Source: a virus
DNA: 64,000 nucleotides
Virus record (IMG/VR): IMGVR_UViG_3300026097_001055
Span: 1-64,000 of that record
Reading direction: 5' to 3' (one strand)
Below are positions 22,406 to 31,465 of this stretch, in pieces. The position numbers and the translations under genes were made by a program. The notes beneath the pieces were generated by a model. It did no database searches and was not told the DNA's origin. It saw only the letters and a program-made list of their open reading frames with translations. Every line of letters starts with the position of its first letter. The first letter of the stretch is position 1.

Positions 22406-22632
22406 ATGATTTAAGAGAAAAAAAAGTTAATAGAAAATATACAGAAACTCACGGAGCTCATATTATTGCAGTAGTTATGGCCAAAGGTACTTTAGATTGG
22501 TTGAAAGATACAAAAATTTTTAATCAAAAGGAGGTCTATACTTTAACACAAATGTTGGATTCACCTGATTGGGATAATGCAAACTTAGCAATGGAATTAA
22601 TTAAAACTAGATTAAATGGGGATAGTATTTAA
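22402..22632 (+). CDS. Hypothetical protein, 76 aa
   Basis: Start at 22402 (MNDLREKKVNRKYTETHGAH), overlapping the mini-ORF by four bases. Helical, with WLKDTKIFNQKEVYTLTQML; unrecognised. It overlaps the nuclease gene by 17 bases. Likely an accessory packaging or replication protein by context. Confidence 0.65.
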   Translation: MNDLREKKVNRKYTETHGAHIIAVVMAKGTLDWLKDTKIFNQKEVYTLTQMLDSPDWDNANLAMELIKTRLNGDSI

Positions 22633-23446
22633 AGCAGACACGCATAGTTACACAAGTACTGATGAAGATATAATAGACTGGATATCTGTAACATCATTAG
22701 TATCTAATTTTAAAGAACCTTTTGATGCTAAAGCTGTAGCAGAAAAAGTATCTAAAAATAAGAAGTCTAAATGGTATGGATTAAAACCTAAAGAAATACA
22801 AGATATATGGAAAGCAGAGGCTTTAAGAGCTACTGAGTTAGGAACTTTTTATCACAACCAAAGAGAAACTGATATTTGTGCATTAGCTTCTGTTGAAAGA
22901 GAAGGTCAGCCTTTACCTGTATATAACCCTATAGAAGAAAATGGTTTAAAATATGCACCTGAGCAAAAGATAACAGATGGTGTATATCCGGAAATGTTAG
23001 TATATCTTAAATCTGCAGGTATATGTGGACAATCAGATTTGGTAGAAGTTGTTAATGGTAAAGTAATGATTATTGATTACAAAACTAATAAGGAAATTAA
23101 AACTGAGTCTTATAAGAATTGGGAAGGGATATCTAAAAAAATGCTATTTCCTGTACATCATCTAGATGATTGTCATATTAATCATTATGCTCTTCAATTA
23201 AGTATTTATATGTATATTATACTTAAACATAATCCTAAGCTTAAACCAGGTAGTATTTTTATCCATCATGTAACTTTTGAACAAGAGTCAGAAGATAAGC
23301 ATGGGTATCCTATTTATAAAAAATTACCAAACGGAGATCCTGTAGTAAAAGAAGTTATTCCTATTAAACTTCCTTATCTTAGAGATGAAGTAATATCTAT
23401 AATACAATGGTTAAAAGATAACCGTAATAAAATTAAAAAGAAATGA
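22616..23446 (+). CDS. PD-(D/E)XK nuclease (RecB/Cas4-like)
   Basis: The 276-residue protein has the catalytic layout of the PD-(D/E)XK superfamily: an early ELGTFYHNQRE helix (the His of motif I), GICGQSDLVEVVNGKV (the Asp), IIDYKTNKEI (Asp-x-Lys), and HYALQLSIYMYIILK (the QxxxY motif). This is the RecB/Cas4-type exonuclease arrangement. It is encoded right before the terminase genes, where crAss-like phages also carry such a nuclease, perhaps trimming DNA during replication or packaging. Confidence 0.83.
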   Translation: MGIVFKADTHSYTSTDEDIIDWISVTSLVSNFKEPFDAKAVAEKVSKNKKSKWYGLKPKEIQDIWKAEALRATELGTFYHNQRETDICALASVEREGQPLPVYNPIEENGLKYAPEQKITDGVYPEMLVYLKSAGICGQSDLVEVVNGKVMIIDYKTNKEIKTESYKNWEGISKKMLFPVHHLDDCHINHYALQLSIYMYIILKHNPKLKPGSIFIHHVTFEQESEDKHGYPIYKKLPNGDPVVKEVIPIKLPYLRDEVISIIQWLKDNRNKIKKK

Positions 23447-23961
23447 TAGTAAAATTATTTGACCTACAAAATGGTAAAATAGTGCCTTCAGAACATTGTT
23501 ACACTATGGGCACATTAAAAAACATAATGGATAAATATCCGGAAGATCATCTTAAGATTTATCAGTTCTTATTTTATATGACTTGTCCTGATCCAGATTC
23601 TAATCCTTTCTTTCATGTACCTCATGCAGATAAAGAAATATTAATATTTAATGAATTAGATGCTGAATTCTCTACAGAAGATGAACTTATTAGAAGAGCT
23701 TTAGGATTTTGTGAAACTTTATATGAAACTCCTATTAAAAGAGCTTATGATGGTATAAGCAAAGCTTTAGATAGAATTGCAAACTACATGGCTACGACAC
23801 CTATTACTGATGGTAAAGATGGTAATATAGGTCAAGTAAGAGCAATGGCTAAAGATTTTGAATCTATTAGACAATCTTTCAAAGGTGCTTATAAAGATCT
23901 TCAGGATGAACAAAAGTCTAGAATTAGAGGAGGTGGATCTATGGCTTATGATCAGAAATAA
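23443..23961 (+). CDS. Putative small terminase subunit or packaging partner, 172 aa
   Basis: The gene lies between the nuclease and terL, overlapping both neighbours by a few bases (ATGA at 23443; TAATG at 23961). The C-terminal half is conserved-looking: RALGFCETLYETPIKRAYDG, ATTPITDGKDGNIGQVRAMA and FKGAYKDLQDEQKSRIRGGG. TerS proteins normally sit here, but no clear helix-turn-helix is visible, so TerS is a positional guess. Confidence 0.65.
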   Translation: MIVKLFDLQNGKIVPSEHCYTMGTLKNIMDKYPEDHLKIYQFLFYMTCPDPDSNPFFHVPHADKEILIFNELDAEFSTEDELIRRALGFCETLYETPIKRAYDGISKALDRIANYMATTPITDGKDGNIGQVRAMAKDFESIRQSFKGAYKDLQDEQKSRIRGGGSMAYDQK

Positions 23962-26900
23962 TGGAAGAATTTATAATAGACATTCCTACTTGGGATAAGG
24001 GTAATTGGACCACAACTACTTTTAATTCTCTAGAAGAATTTAAAGAATATATACTTTCTATATTTAAACTTCCTGGTCAATACAAATTTAATAAAGATTT
24101 GTTAGAAGTAACTAAACAAGAAGCTTTTAATTTTGAAAAAAAAGATTACTATTGCACTAAGCCTTTTATGTCTAAAGATTATGTGGATTATTGGGATTTT
24201 GAAAAAGCTAAATGTAGAAAAGGCTTGATAGTTAAATCAGGTAAAGATTCTTGGTTTATTACTAGAGATTACTACATGTGGTTAAACTTCCTACCTATCT
24301 TTGATAAAGAAAAAACTAAGTTTGGTTTTGCTAAATTAAGAGATGCTCAGTATCACATGGCTCTATATGAACTATTAGCTGAGCTTCATCATAAACATGC
24401 TGCTATTCTCAAAAAGAGACAAATAGCTAGTGAACAACCTCATAGTGAACCTGTATTAGGAGAACACGGGTGGACAACTATGGGTGCTGTTCAACCAGGA
24501 GATAAGTTATGGAACCCTGACGGTACCCTTACTACAATTTTACATAAATCAAATAATGGAGTAAGTGACGTTTATGAATTTACTTTTGGTGATGGTAGAA
24601 CTACACGTTGTGGTATAGAACATAACTGGGAAGTTTATGATAAAGCAGCTAAAAAAACAAAAGTATTAAATACTAAAAAACTTTTAGAAATAGGGATATT
24701 TTCAACACCTGTTAAAAGTAATAAAAAAATATATAATAATTATAGATTTGCTATTCAGACTTGTAAGCCTATAGAATTATTATCATCCCCTGTTCCTGTT
24801 GACCCTTATGTATTAGGAGCTTTATTAGGAGATGGTTATATAAATAATAGATCTGTTTATATATCTGGAGCTGATCAAGAAGTATTTGATAATATTCAAA
24901 ATAATCTAGGCACTGATTATCTTTTAAAAGAAACAGGTTATATGAAACAAAGCATAACCTATAAGAAAAGATTTACACATACTGGTAAAAAATACTCAAA
25001 TGATCAATATGGTGTAAACCCATTATTAAGAGAGCTTATTAAATTAGGTTTAGGTAATAAAGGTAAAAATACTAAGTTTATACCAGATTGTTATAAAACA
25101 TCTTCTATTAAAGATAGGATAGCTCTTATACAAGGAATGATGGATACTGATGGTTATGTAAATGCTCAAGGTAATGATTTACATTTTACTAATGTAAATA
25201 AAAGACTAATTGATGATTTTACAGAAGTTGCTAGATCTTTAGGTTTAAAAGTAAAATTAGATACTAAAGAAAATAAAAACGGTTTATTTTATAGAGCACG
25301 TATATCAGGTGATATTCAATTTGATATATTTAAACTTACTAGAAAACAAGAAAGATTTAATAAAAGAAAAAGTAAAACAACATTTACATTAGTTCCGATA
25401 ACTAATATAACTAAATTAGATTATCAAGAACAATCTTCATGTATAGTAGTAGATAATCCTAATCATTTATATATTACTAGAGATTATATAGTAACTCATA
25501 ACTCGTACTTTCATGCAGCTAAACTTATAAATCAACTTTGGTTTGAAGAAGGTGTTACTCTTAAAATGGGTGCCGCTCTTAAAGATTATATAAATGATAA
25601 AGGTACATGGAAATTTTTAGATGAATATTCTAACTTTTTAAATGAGCATACAGCATGGTATAGACCGCTTAATCCTAAAAAAGTATTAATGTGGCAACAA
25701 AAGATTGAAGAAAAAGTAAATGGCCGCTCTAGAGATAAAGGATTAAAAGGAACTATACAAGGAATGTCTTTTGAAAAAGATCCTACAAATTCAGTAGGGG
25801 GTCCAGTTAAATACTTTTTTCATGAGGAAGCAGGTATTGCTCCAAAGATGGATCAAACTTATGAATACATTAGACCTGCTTTAAAATCAGGATTTGTAAC
25901 TACAGGTTTATTCATAGCTGCAGGTTCAGTTGGTGACTTAGATCAATGTGGTCCTCTTAAAGATATGATTAATCATCCTAAAGCAAATGATATATATGCA
26001 GTAGAAACTAATCTTATTGATGAAAAAGAAACTATAGGTCTATCAGGTTTGTTTATTCCGGAACAATGGTCAATGCCTCCTTATATAGATGATTATGGTA
26101 ATTCTTTAGTAGAAAAAGCTTTAAAGGCTTTAAGTGAACAATTTGCTGAATGGAAAAAAGATCTTACTCCAGAACAATATCAATTGCGTATATCTCAGCA
26201 CCCAAGGAATATTAAAGAAGCTTTTGCTACAAGAACTGTATCAAAATTTCCACAACATTTATTATCACAGCAAGCTGAAAGAATTAGAGAAAAAGAATAT
26301 GCTTATGAATTTTTAGACATCTTTCAAAATGCTAAAGGTGAACCTGAAGTTAAAACTACTAACAAGATTCCAGTATCTGAATTTCCTGTATCTAAAAAAG
26401 CAACTGATAAAACAGGTGCATTAGTAGTATGGGAAAGACCTGTAGAAAATCCAGACTTTGGAATGTATTTTGCATCTATAGATCCCGTGGGTGAAGGCCG
26501 CACAACTACTTCAGAATCACTATGTTCCATATATGTATATAAACGAAAGATTGAGGTAACTAAAGTCAATGGTGATGAAGTTACAACCTATGTAGAAAGA
26601 GATAAAGTAGTTGCTGCATGGTGTGGTAGGTATGATGATATTAACACCACTCATGAAAGACTAAGACTTATTATAGAATGGTATAATGCCAAAACTCTTG
26701 TAGAAAATAACATATCTCAGTTTATAAACTATATGATAGGTATGAATAAACAAAAATATTTAATAAGAAAAGATGAAATGGTTTTTCTTAAAGATTTAGG
26801 ATCTAATAGTACAGTATATCAAGAATATGGTTGGAAAAACACTGGTAGATTATTTAAAGATCATTTACTGAGTTATGTTATAGAGTATGTTAAAGAAACT

Positions 26901-27236
26901 ATAGATGAAAAAACTAAAGATGACGGTACTGTAGTTAAAAAAACTTATGGTGTTGAAAGAATTCCTGATCCTATGCTTATAGTAGAAATGCAAGCTTATG
27001 AAGAAGGTCTCAATGTTGATAGATTAGTTTCTTTTTCTGCACTTGTTGCTTATATGAAAATACTTGAATCTAATATGGGTTTGAAGAAAAGAATAGAAAA
27101 AGATGATGCAGCAAAAAAATTGGAAAAGTCAGAAAATTTGTTTAAATTGAATAAGAGTCCCTTCCGTCATGTAGGTAATTCTAATACTGTTTACGGAAAG
27201 AAAATTAAAAGAAGTGCGTTTAAAAATCTTAAATAA
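23961..27236 (+). CDS. terL: Large terminase subunit (TerL) with in-frame intein
   Basis: The 1091-residue product is the packaging ATPase-nuclease. Residues 1-156 and 515-1091 are TerL; residues about 157-514 are an intein inserted within the ATP-binding (Walker A-like) motif, so splicing would restore KKRQIA-SYFHAAK. Walker B-like KYFFHEEAG lies at about 617-625 and the nuclease begins at FASIDPVGEGRT (Asp841), followed by VENNIS and a C-terminal acidic cluster region. Without the intein it is 733 residues, a usual TerL length. Self-splicing should be needed for activity. It overlaps the preceding gene by one base and ends 5 bases before the portal. Confidence 0.92.
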   Translation: MEEFIIDIPTWDKGNWTTTTFNSLEEFKEYILSIFKLPGQYKFNKDLLEVTKQEAFNFEKKDYYCTKPFMSKDYVDYWDFEKAKCRKGLIVKSGKDSWFITRDYYMWLNFLPIFDKEKTKFGFAKLRDAQYHMALYELLAELHHKHAAILKKRQIASEQPHSEPVLGEHGWTTMGAVQPGDKLWNPDGTLTTILHKSNNGVSDVYEFTFGDGRTTRCGIEHNWEVYDKAAKKTKVLNTKKLLEIGIFSTPVKSNKKIYNNYRFAIQTCKPIELLSSPVPVDPYVLGALLGDGYINNRSVYISGADQEVFDNIQNNLGTDYLLKETGYMKQSITYKKRFTHTGKKYSNDQYGVNPLLRELIKLGLGNKGKNTKFIPDCYKTSSIKDRIALIQGMMDTDGYVNAQGNDLHFTNVNKRLIDDFTEVARSLGLKVKLDTKENKNGLFYRARISGDIQFDIFKLTRKQERFNKRKSKTTFTLVPITNITKLDYQEQSSCIVVDNPNHLYITRDYIVTHNSYFHAAKLINQLWFEEGVTLKMGAALKDYINDKGTWKFLDEYSNFLNEHTAWYRPLNPKKVLMWQQKIEEKVNGRSRDKGLKGTIQGMSFEKDPTNSVGGPVKYFFHEEAGIAPKMDQTYEYIRPALKSGFVTTGLFIAAGSVGDLDQCGPLKDMINHPKANDIYAVETNLIDEKETIGLSGLFIPEQWSMPPYIDDYGNSLVEKALKALSEQFAEWKKDLTPEQYQLRISQHPRNIKEAFATRTVSKFPQHLLSQQAERIREKEYAYEFLDIFQNAKGEPEVKTTNKIPVSEFPVSKKATDKTGALVVWERPVENPDFGMYFASIDPVGEGRTTTSESLCSIYVYKRKIEVTKVNGDEVTTYVERDKVVAAWCGRYDDINTTHERLRLIIEWYNAKTLVENNISQFINYMIGMNKQKYLIRKDEMVFLKDLGSNSTVYQEYGWKNTGRLFKDHLLSYVIEYVKETIDEKTKDDGTVVKKTYGVERIPDPMLIVEMQAYEEGLNVDRLVSFSALVAYMKILESNMGLKKRIEKDDAAKKLEKSENLFKLNKSPFRHVGNSNTVYGKKIKRSAFKNLK
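24429..25502 (+). mobile_element. Intein with LAGLIDADG homing endonuclease
   Basis: About 358 residues. The N-terminal splicing block is SEQPHSEPVLGEHGWTTMGA then VQPGDKLW, with Ser157 as likely first residue; block B is TTRCGIEHNW; the C-terminal block is HLYITRDYIVTHN followed by Ser515 (+1). Between them are two LAGLIDADG motifs, LGALLGDGY (285-293) and LIQGMMDTDG (about 389-398), so the element carries its own homing nuclease. The inserted site is the most conserved part of TerL, as is typical for inteins. A Cys is absent at position 1, so the start could be one residue off. Confidence 0.88.
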
Positions 27237-27241
27237 ATAAA

Positions 27242-30010
27242 ATGCAAGTAGTTTCAGCAATGCAGCTCAAAAAAGGAGCTAAGACTAAAGAAAATAGAAT
27301 GGGTGCGATAACGCAACCATTACAATTTTTGCCAAAAAAAGAAAAAGACCAAGAATGGGCTGCATGGAATATTGATTGGTTAGAATGGAATGGGCTTAAA
27401 CAAATAAAAAAGAAATCAAGAAGACTTCTTAAAAATTATAAATTAGCTCAGGGTGTAATAGATAAATCTGATTATATTGTAGAAGAAAATCCTGAACACA
27501 GAGATATCTTAGAATATCTTACTCAAGAAGATGATGCAGCATTAGAATTAAAATTTTATCCTATTATACCCAATGTTATAAATGTACTTACTTCAGAATT
27601 TGCAAAAAGAAACACTAAAGTAACCTATAGAGCTGTAGATGATTATTCATACAATGAGCTTATGGAACAAAAAAGAGTTGAAGTAGAAGAAGTTCTATTA
27701 GCAGAAGCTGAAAGTAAAATTCTTGCTGCTTTATTAGAACAAGGACTAGATCCACAATCAGAAGAAGCTCAACAACAACTTAACCCAGATAATTTAAAAA
27801 CTCTTCCTGAAATTGAAAACTTTTATAAAAAAGATTATAGATCTATGATTGAACAATGGGCTGATCATCAGCATAAAGTAGATCATGAAAGATTCAGAAT
27901 GGAAGAACTTGAAGAAACAGGTTTTAGAGATATGCTTGTTACAGATAGTGAATTCTATCATTTTAGAATGATGGAAGAAGATTATCATATAGAATTATGG
28001 AATCCTATACTTACTTTCTACCATAAGTCACCAGGCACCAAATATATGTCAGATGCTAATTGGATAGGTAAAACAGAAATGATTACTGTAGCAGATGCTA
28101 TTGATAAATACGGTTATATAATGGATGAAGATCAAACAGCTGCATTAGAAGCTGTATATCCTATTAGATCTGCAGGTTATATCATAGGTGGTCAGCAAAA
28201 TGATGGTAGTTTTTATGACACTAGTAGATCTCATGAATGGAACACTAATATGCCTTCATTAGCAATGAGACAATATACTTCTGCTGTAGGTATGAAAAGT
28301 GTTACTAATGGAGCTGATCCTATAAATGAAGTTTTACAAGAAAGTGAAGATTATGATAATGAAGGTACAGCTTTCTTAGTAAGAGAAACTATAGTATACT
28401 GGAAGTCTCAAAGAAAAGTAGGTCACCTTACTAAGATTTCTGATAATGGTGAAGTTGTTCAGGAAATTATAACTGAAGATTATAAAATTGTAGATAAACC
28501 TATTTATGATACAAGACTTTTTAAAAATAAATCTAAAGACAACTTAGTATTTGGAGAACATATAGATTGGATATGGATTAATGAAACTTGGGGTGGTGTA
28601 AAACTAGGACCAAACTTACCTAGCTTTTGGGGTATGAATAATCCTGATGGATTTGCTCCTATTTATTTAGGTATAGATAAAAATAAGATAGGACCTTTAA
28701 GGTTTCAGTTTAAAGGTAATGATAGTTTATATGGATGTAAAAATCCTGTAGAAGGAGCTGTATTTAATGATAGAAATGTTAAATCAGTTTCTTTAGTAGA
28801 TTTAATGAAAGCTCATCAGGTGGGATATAACCTAGTTAATAATCAAATTGCTGATATATTAGTAGATGAATTAGGTACTGTTATACTACTTGATCAAAAT
28901 GGATTACCTAAACATTCATTAGGAGAAGATTGGGGTAAAGGAAATTATGCTAAAGCTTATGCAGCTATGAAAAATTTTCAGATTCTTCCCTTAGATACAA
29001 CTATAACTAATACAGAAAATCCTTTAAATTTCCAGCATTTTCAAAAGTTAGACATGGAGCAGACTAATAGACTTATGTCTAGAATACAGTTAGCTAATCA
29101 TTTTAAACAACAGGCTTATGAAACTATTGGTATAACTCCACAAAGATTAGGTCAACAGATAAGTCAACAAGATACTGCTACGGGTATACAACAATCTGTT
29201 AATGCTTCTCATGCACAAACTGAAGTTTATTTTATACAACATTCAGATTATTTAATGCCTAGAGTACATGAAATGAGAACTAACTTGGCTCAGTATTATC
29301 ATTCAACTAAACCTTCATCTAGACTTACATATATGACAAGTAATGAAGAAAAAGTTAATTTTGAAATTAATGGTACTGATTTACTAATGAGAGATCTTAA
29401 TATATTTTGTTCTACAACAGCTAATCATAGACACATTTTAGAACAATTAAAACAATTAGCAATTACTAATAATACTACAGGAGCTTCTATTTATGATTTA
29501 GGAAAAGTTGTTCAGTCTGAATCTATAGCTGAACTTAATAATGTTATGAAATCTGCAGAACAAAAAGCACAACAACAACAACAAGAAGAACAACAACATC
29601 AACAACAGTTACAAGAACAAGAAATTCAAGCTCGTGCTGCTGAAGAGAAAGCTAAACTTGATTTTGAATCTACAGAAAAAGAAAAAGATAGAAGAAAAGA
29701 TATTCTTGTTGCTGAGATTAGATCTGCTGGATTTGGAGCTATGCAAGATAAAAATGAAAATATGCAATCTGACTACATAGATTACATGAAAGATCTTAAA
29801 GAAACACAACAGTATACTGAACAAACTAATTTGCAAAAAGAAAAAATGAATACTGATGCTATGCAGAAAACAGAAAAGCTGCAAATAGAAAGAGAAAAAC
29901 TTCAAGCACAAAGAGAAATAGCAGATAAACAACTACAAATAGCTAAAGAAAATAAAAATAAATGGGACTTTGCAAGTCCTAAAAATAAAAATAAAAAGAA
30001 AGATGAATAA
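27242..30010 (+). CDS. Portal protein
   Basis: The 922-residue protein follows terL by 5 bases and has portal-like features: a helical N-terminal domain (KKKSRRLLKNYKLAQGVIDK), the segment YPIIPNVINVLTSEFAKRNT, a beta core (DNLVFGEHIDWIWINETWGG), the crown/helix region QRLGQQISQQDTATGIQQSV, and a long Gln/Glu/Lys coiled-coil C-terminus (residues about 780-905). The size and tail match crAss-like portals. It forms the dodecameric gate through which DNA enters the head. Frames at 27794 and 29609 on the other strand are shadows. Confidence 0.85.
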   Translation: MQVVSAMQLKKGAKTKENRMGAITQPLQFLPKKEKDQEWAAWNIDWLEWNGLKQIKKKSRRLLKNYKLAQGVIDKSDYIVEENPEHRDILEYLTQEDDAALELKFYPIIPNVINVLTSEFAKRNTKVTYRAVDDYSYNELMEQKRVEVEEVLLAEAESKILAALLEQGLDPQSEEAQQQLNPDNLKTLPEIENFYKKDYRSMIEQWADHQHKVDHERFRMEELEETGFRDMLVTDSEFYHFRMMEEDYHIELWNPILTFYHKSPGTKYMSDANWIGKTEMITVADAIDKYGYIMDEDQTAALEAVYPIRSAGYIIGGQQNDGSFYDTSRSHEWNTNMPSLAMRQYTSAVGMKSVTNGADPINEVLQESEDYDNEGTAFLVRETIVYWKSQRKVGHLTKISDNGEVVQEIITEDYKIVDKPIYDTRLFKNKSKDNLVFGEHIDWIWINETWGGVKLGPNLPSFWGMNNPDGFAPIYLGIDKNKIGPLRFQFKGNDSLYGCKNPVEGAVFNDRNVKSVSLVDLMKAHQVGYNLVNNQIADILVDELGTVILLDQNGLPKHSLGEDWGKGNYAKAYAAMKNFQILPLDTTITNTENPLNFQHFQKLDMEQTNRLMSRIQLANHFKQQAYETIGITPQRLGQQISQQDTATGIQQSVNASHAQTEVYFIQHSDYLMPRVHEMRTNLAQYYHSTKPSSRLTYMTSNEEKVNFEINGTDLLMRDLNIFCSTTANHRHILEQLKQLAITNNTTGASIYDLGKVVQSESIAELNNVMKSAEQKAQQQQQEEQQHQQQLQEQEIQARAAEEKAKLDFESTEKEKDRRKDILVAEIRSAGFGAMQDKNENMQSDYIDYMKDLKETQQYTEQTNLQKEKMNTDAMQKTEKLQIEREKLQAQREIADKQLQIAKENKNKWDFASPKNKNKKKDE

Positions 30011-30098
30011 TAAGAAGTTATTTATAGCTATATAATCATAAAAAAAATATATCTAAATATTAGTTTTTTTAAATTTTATAAGTTTATTTGTTTAGAAA

Positions 30099-30116
30099 TA
30101 CTTATATTAAAGTATA
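30099..30116 (+). promoter_or_regulatory. Candidate late promoter before scaffold/capsid genes
   Basis: TACTTATATTAAAGTATA shares the first 11 bases with the sequence at 37541-37560 and precedes the scaffold-like gene by 21 bases. It is followed by the leader AAAAACCAAAAAAAG. Position and recurrence suggest a phage late promoter. Confidence 0.45.
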
Positions 30117-30137
30117 ACATAAAAACCAAAAAAAGTT

Positions 30138-31433
30138 ATGTCACAAGCAAATGAAATAATTAATGATTCTACAACAGTAGAAGAAACAGATGTAAACCTA
30201 GATGATATATTCGGTGTAGGTGCAGACAATGTATTGTTACCTAATGAAGAAAAAAAGTCAGTATTCACAAAAGAAACTGTAGATACTTCATTTATAGATA
30301 ATACTGATAATGAACCTAAAGAAGAAGTTGTAAACAGTTCTTCAGAAGAAGATTCAAACTCTGAGTCTAATACTGAAACTTTAACAACCGAAAAAAACTT
30401 AGATGAGAATATTGATCAAGAAATTGATGAGTTAGATAAACTTATTAATGAAGAAGAAGAAATTGAATCAAAAGGTGGTAGACCTAAACTTGATAAAAGT
30501 GGTTTATTAGAAATAGCTACTAAAATGATTGATGAAGGTTCATTAATGCCATTTGATGATGATAAACCTTTAGAAGATTATACAGCAACTGATTTTAGAG
30601 AACTTTTTGAAGTTAACTTTCAAGAAAGAGAAAATAAAGTAAAAGAAAAAGTACCTCAAGAATTTTTTGCATCTTTACCTAGAGAGTTACAAGCAGCAGC
30701 TAAGTATGTTGCTGATGGAGGTCAAGATTTAAAAGGTTTATTTAGAACTTTAGGTCAAGTTGAGGAAATGCTTGATTTAGACCCTAGTAATGAAACACAT
30801 CAAGAAGAAATTGCTAGACAATTCTTTTATGCTACTCAGTTTGGAACTCCAGAAGAAATAGAAGCAGAAATTGAAGATTTAAAAGATTTAGATAGATTAG
30901 GTAAAAAAGCTGAACAGTTTAAACCTAAGTTAGATAAAATGCAAGAAGAAATTGTTGCAAGAAAATTAGCTGAACAAGAAGTACAAAAACAAAAACAAGA
31001 ACAAGCTGCACAAGCTTATACTGAGAATGTTTATAACACTCTTGTTAAAGGTGAAATTAGTGGTGTTAAATTAGATCGTAAAACACAAAGTATGCTATAC
31101 TCTGGATTAGTACAACCTAATTATCCTTCTATTTCTGGTAAGCAAACTAATTTACTAGGACATCTTTTAGAAAAGTATCAATTTGTAGAACCTAGGCATG
31201 ATCTTATTGCTGAAGCTTTATGGTTACTTCAGGATCCAGATGGATATAAAAATAAAATTAAAACTATAGGTTCTACTGAAGCAACTGCTAACACAGTAAG
31301 AAAATTAAAAACAGCTGAAGGTCAAAGAGCAACTGTTTCCGGAGGTACTAGAACACAGAAAGAAAAAGCTCCTAGAAAACCTCAAGCAAGAAGAACGATA
31401 CAAAAACCTAATAAAAATATTTTTAGTAGATAA
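30138..31433 (+). CDS. Scaffold-like/head assembly protein, 431 aa
   Basis: The first 120 residues are very acidic and low-complexity (SSSEEDSNSESNTET; DELDKLINEEEEIES), the middle is helical (IEAEIEDLKDLDRLGKKAEQ; AEQEVQKQKQEQAAQ), and the C-terminus is basic (RKPQARRTIQKPNKN). This acidic-helical-basic design and the place between portal and capsid fit a scaffolding protein, whose basic tail binds the capsid protein. No protease motif was seen. Confidence 0.7.
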   Translation: MSQANEIINDSTTVEETDVNLDDIFGVGADNVLLPNEEKKSVFTKETVDTSFIDNTDNEPKEEVVNSSSEEDSNSESNTETLTTEKNLDENIDQEIDELDKLINEEEEIESKGGRPKLDKSGLLEIATKMIDEGSLMPFDDDKPLEDYTATDFRELFEVNFQERENKVKEKVPQEFFASLPRELQAAAKYVADGGQDLKGLFRTLGQVEEMLDLDPSNETHQEEIARQFFYATQFGTPEEIEAEIEDLKDLDRLGKKAEQFKPKLDKMQEEIVARKLAEQEVQKQKQEQAAQAYTENVYNTLVKGEISGVKLDRKTQSMLYSGLVQPNYPSISGKQTNLLGHLLEKYQFVEPRHDLIAEALWLLQDPDGYKNKIKTIGSTEATANTVRKLKTAEGQRATVSGGTRTQKEKAPRKPQARRTIQKPNKNIFSR

Positions 31434-31465
31434 ACAAATAAGTAAACAATAAATAAATAAATATA

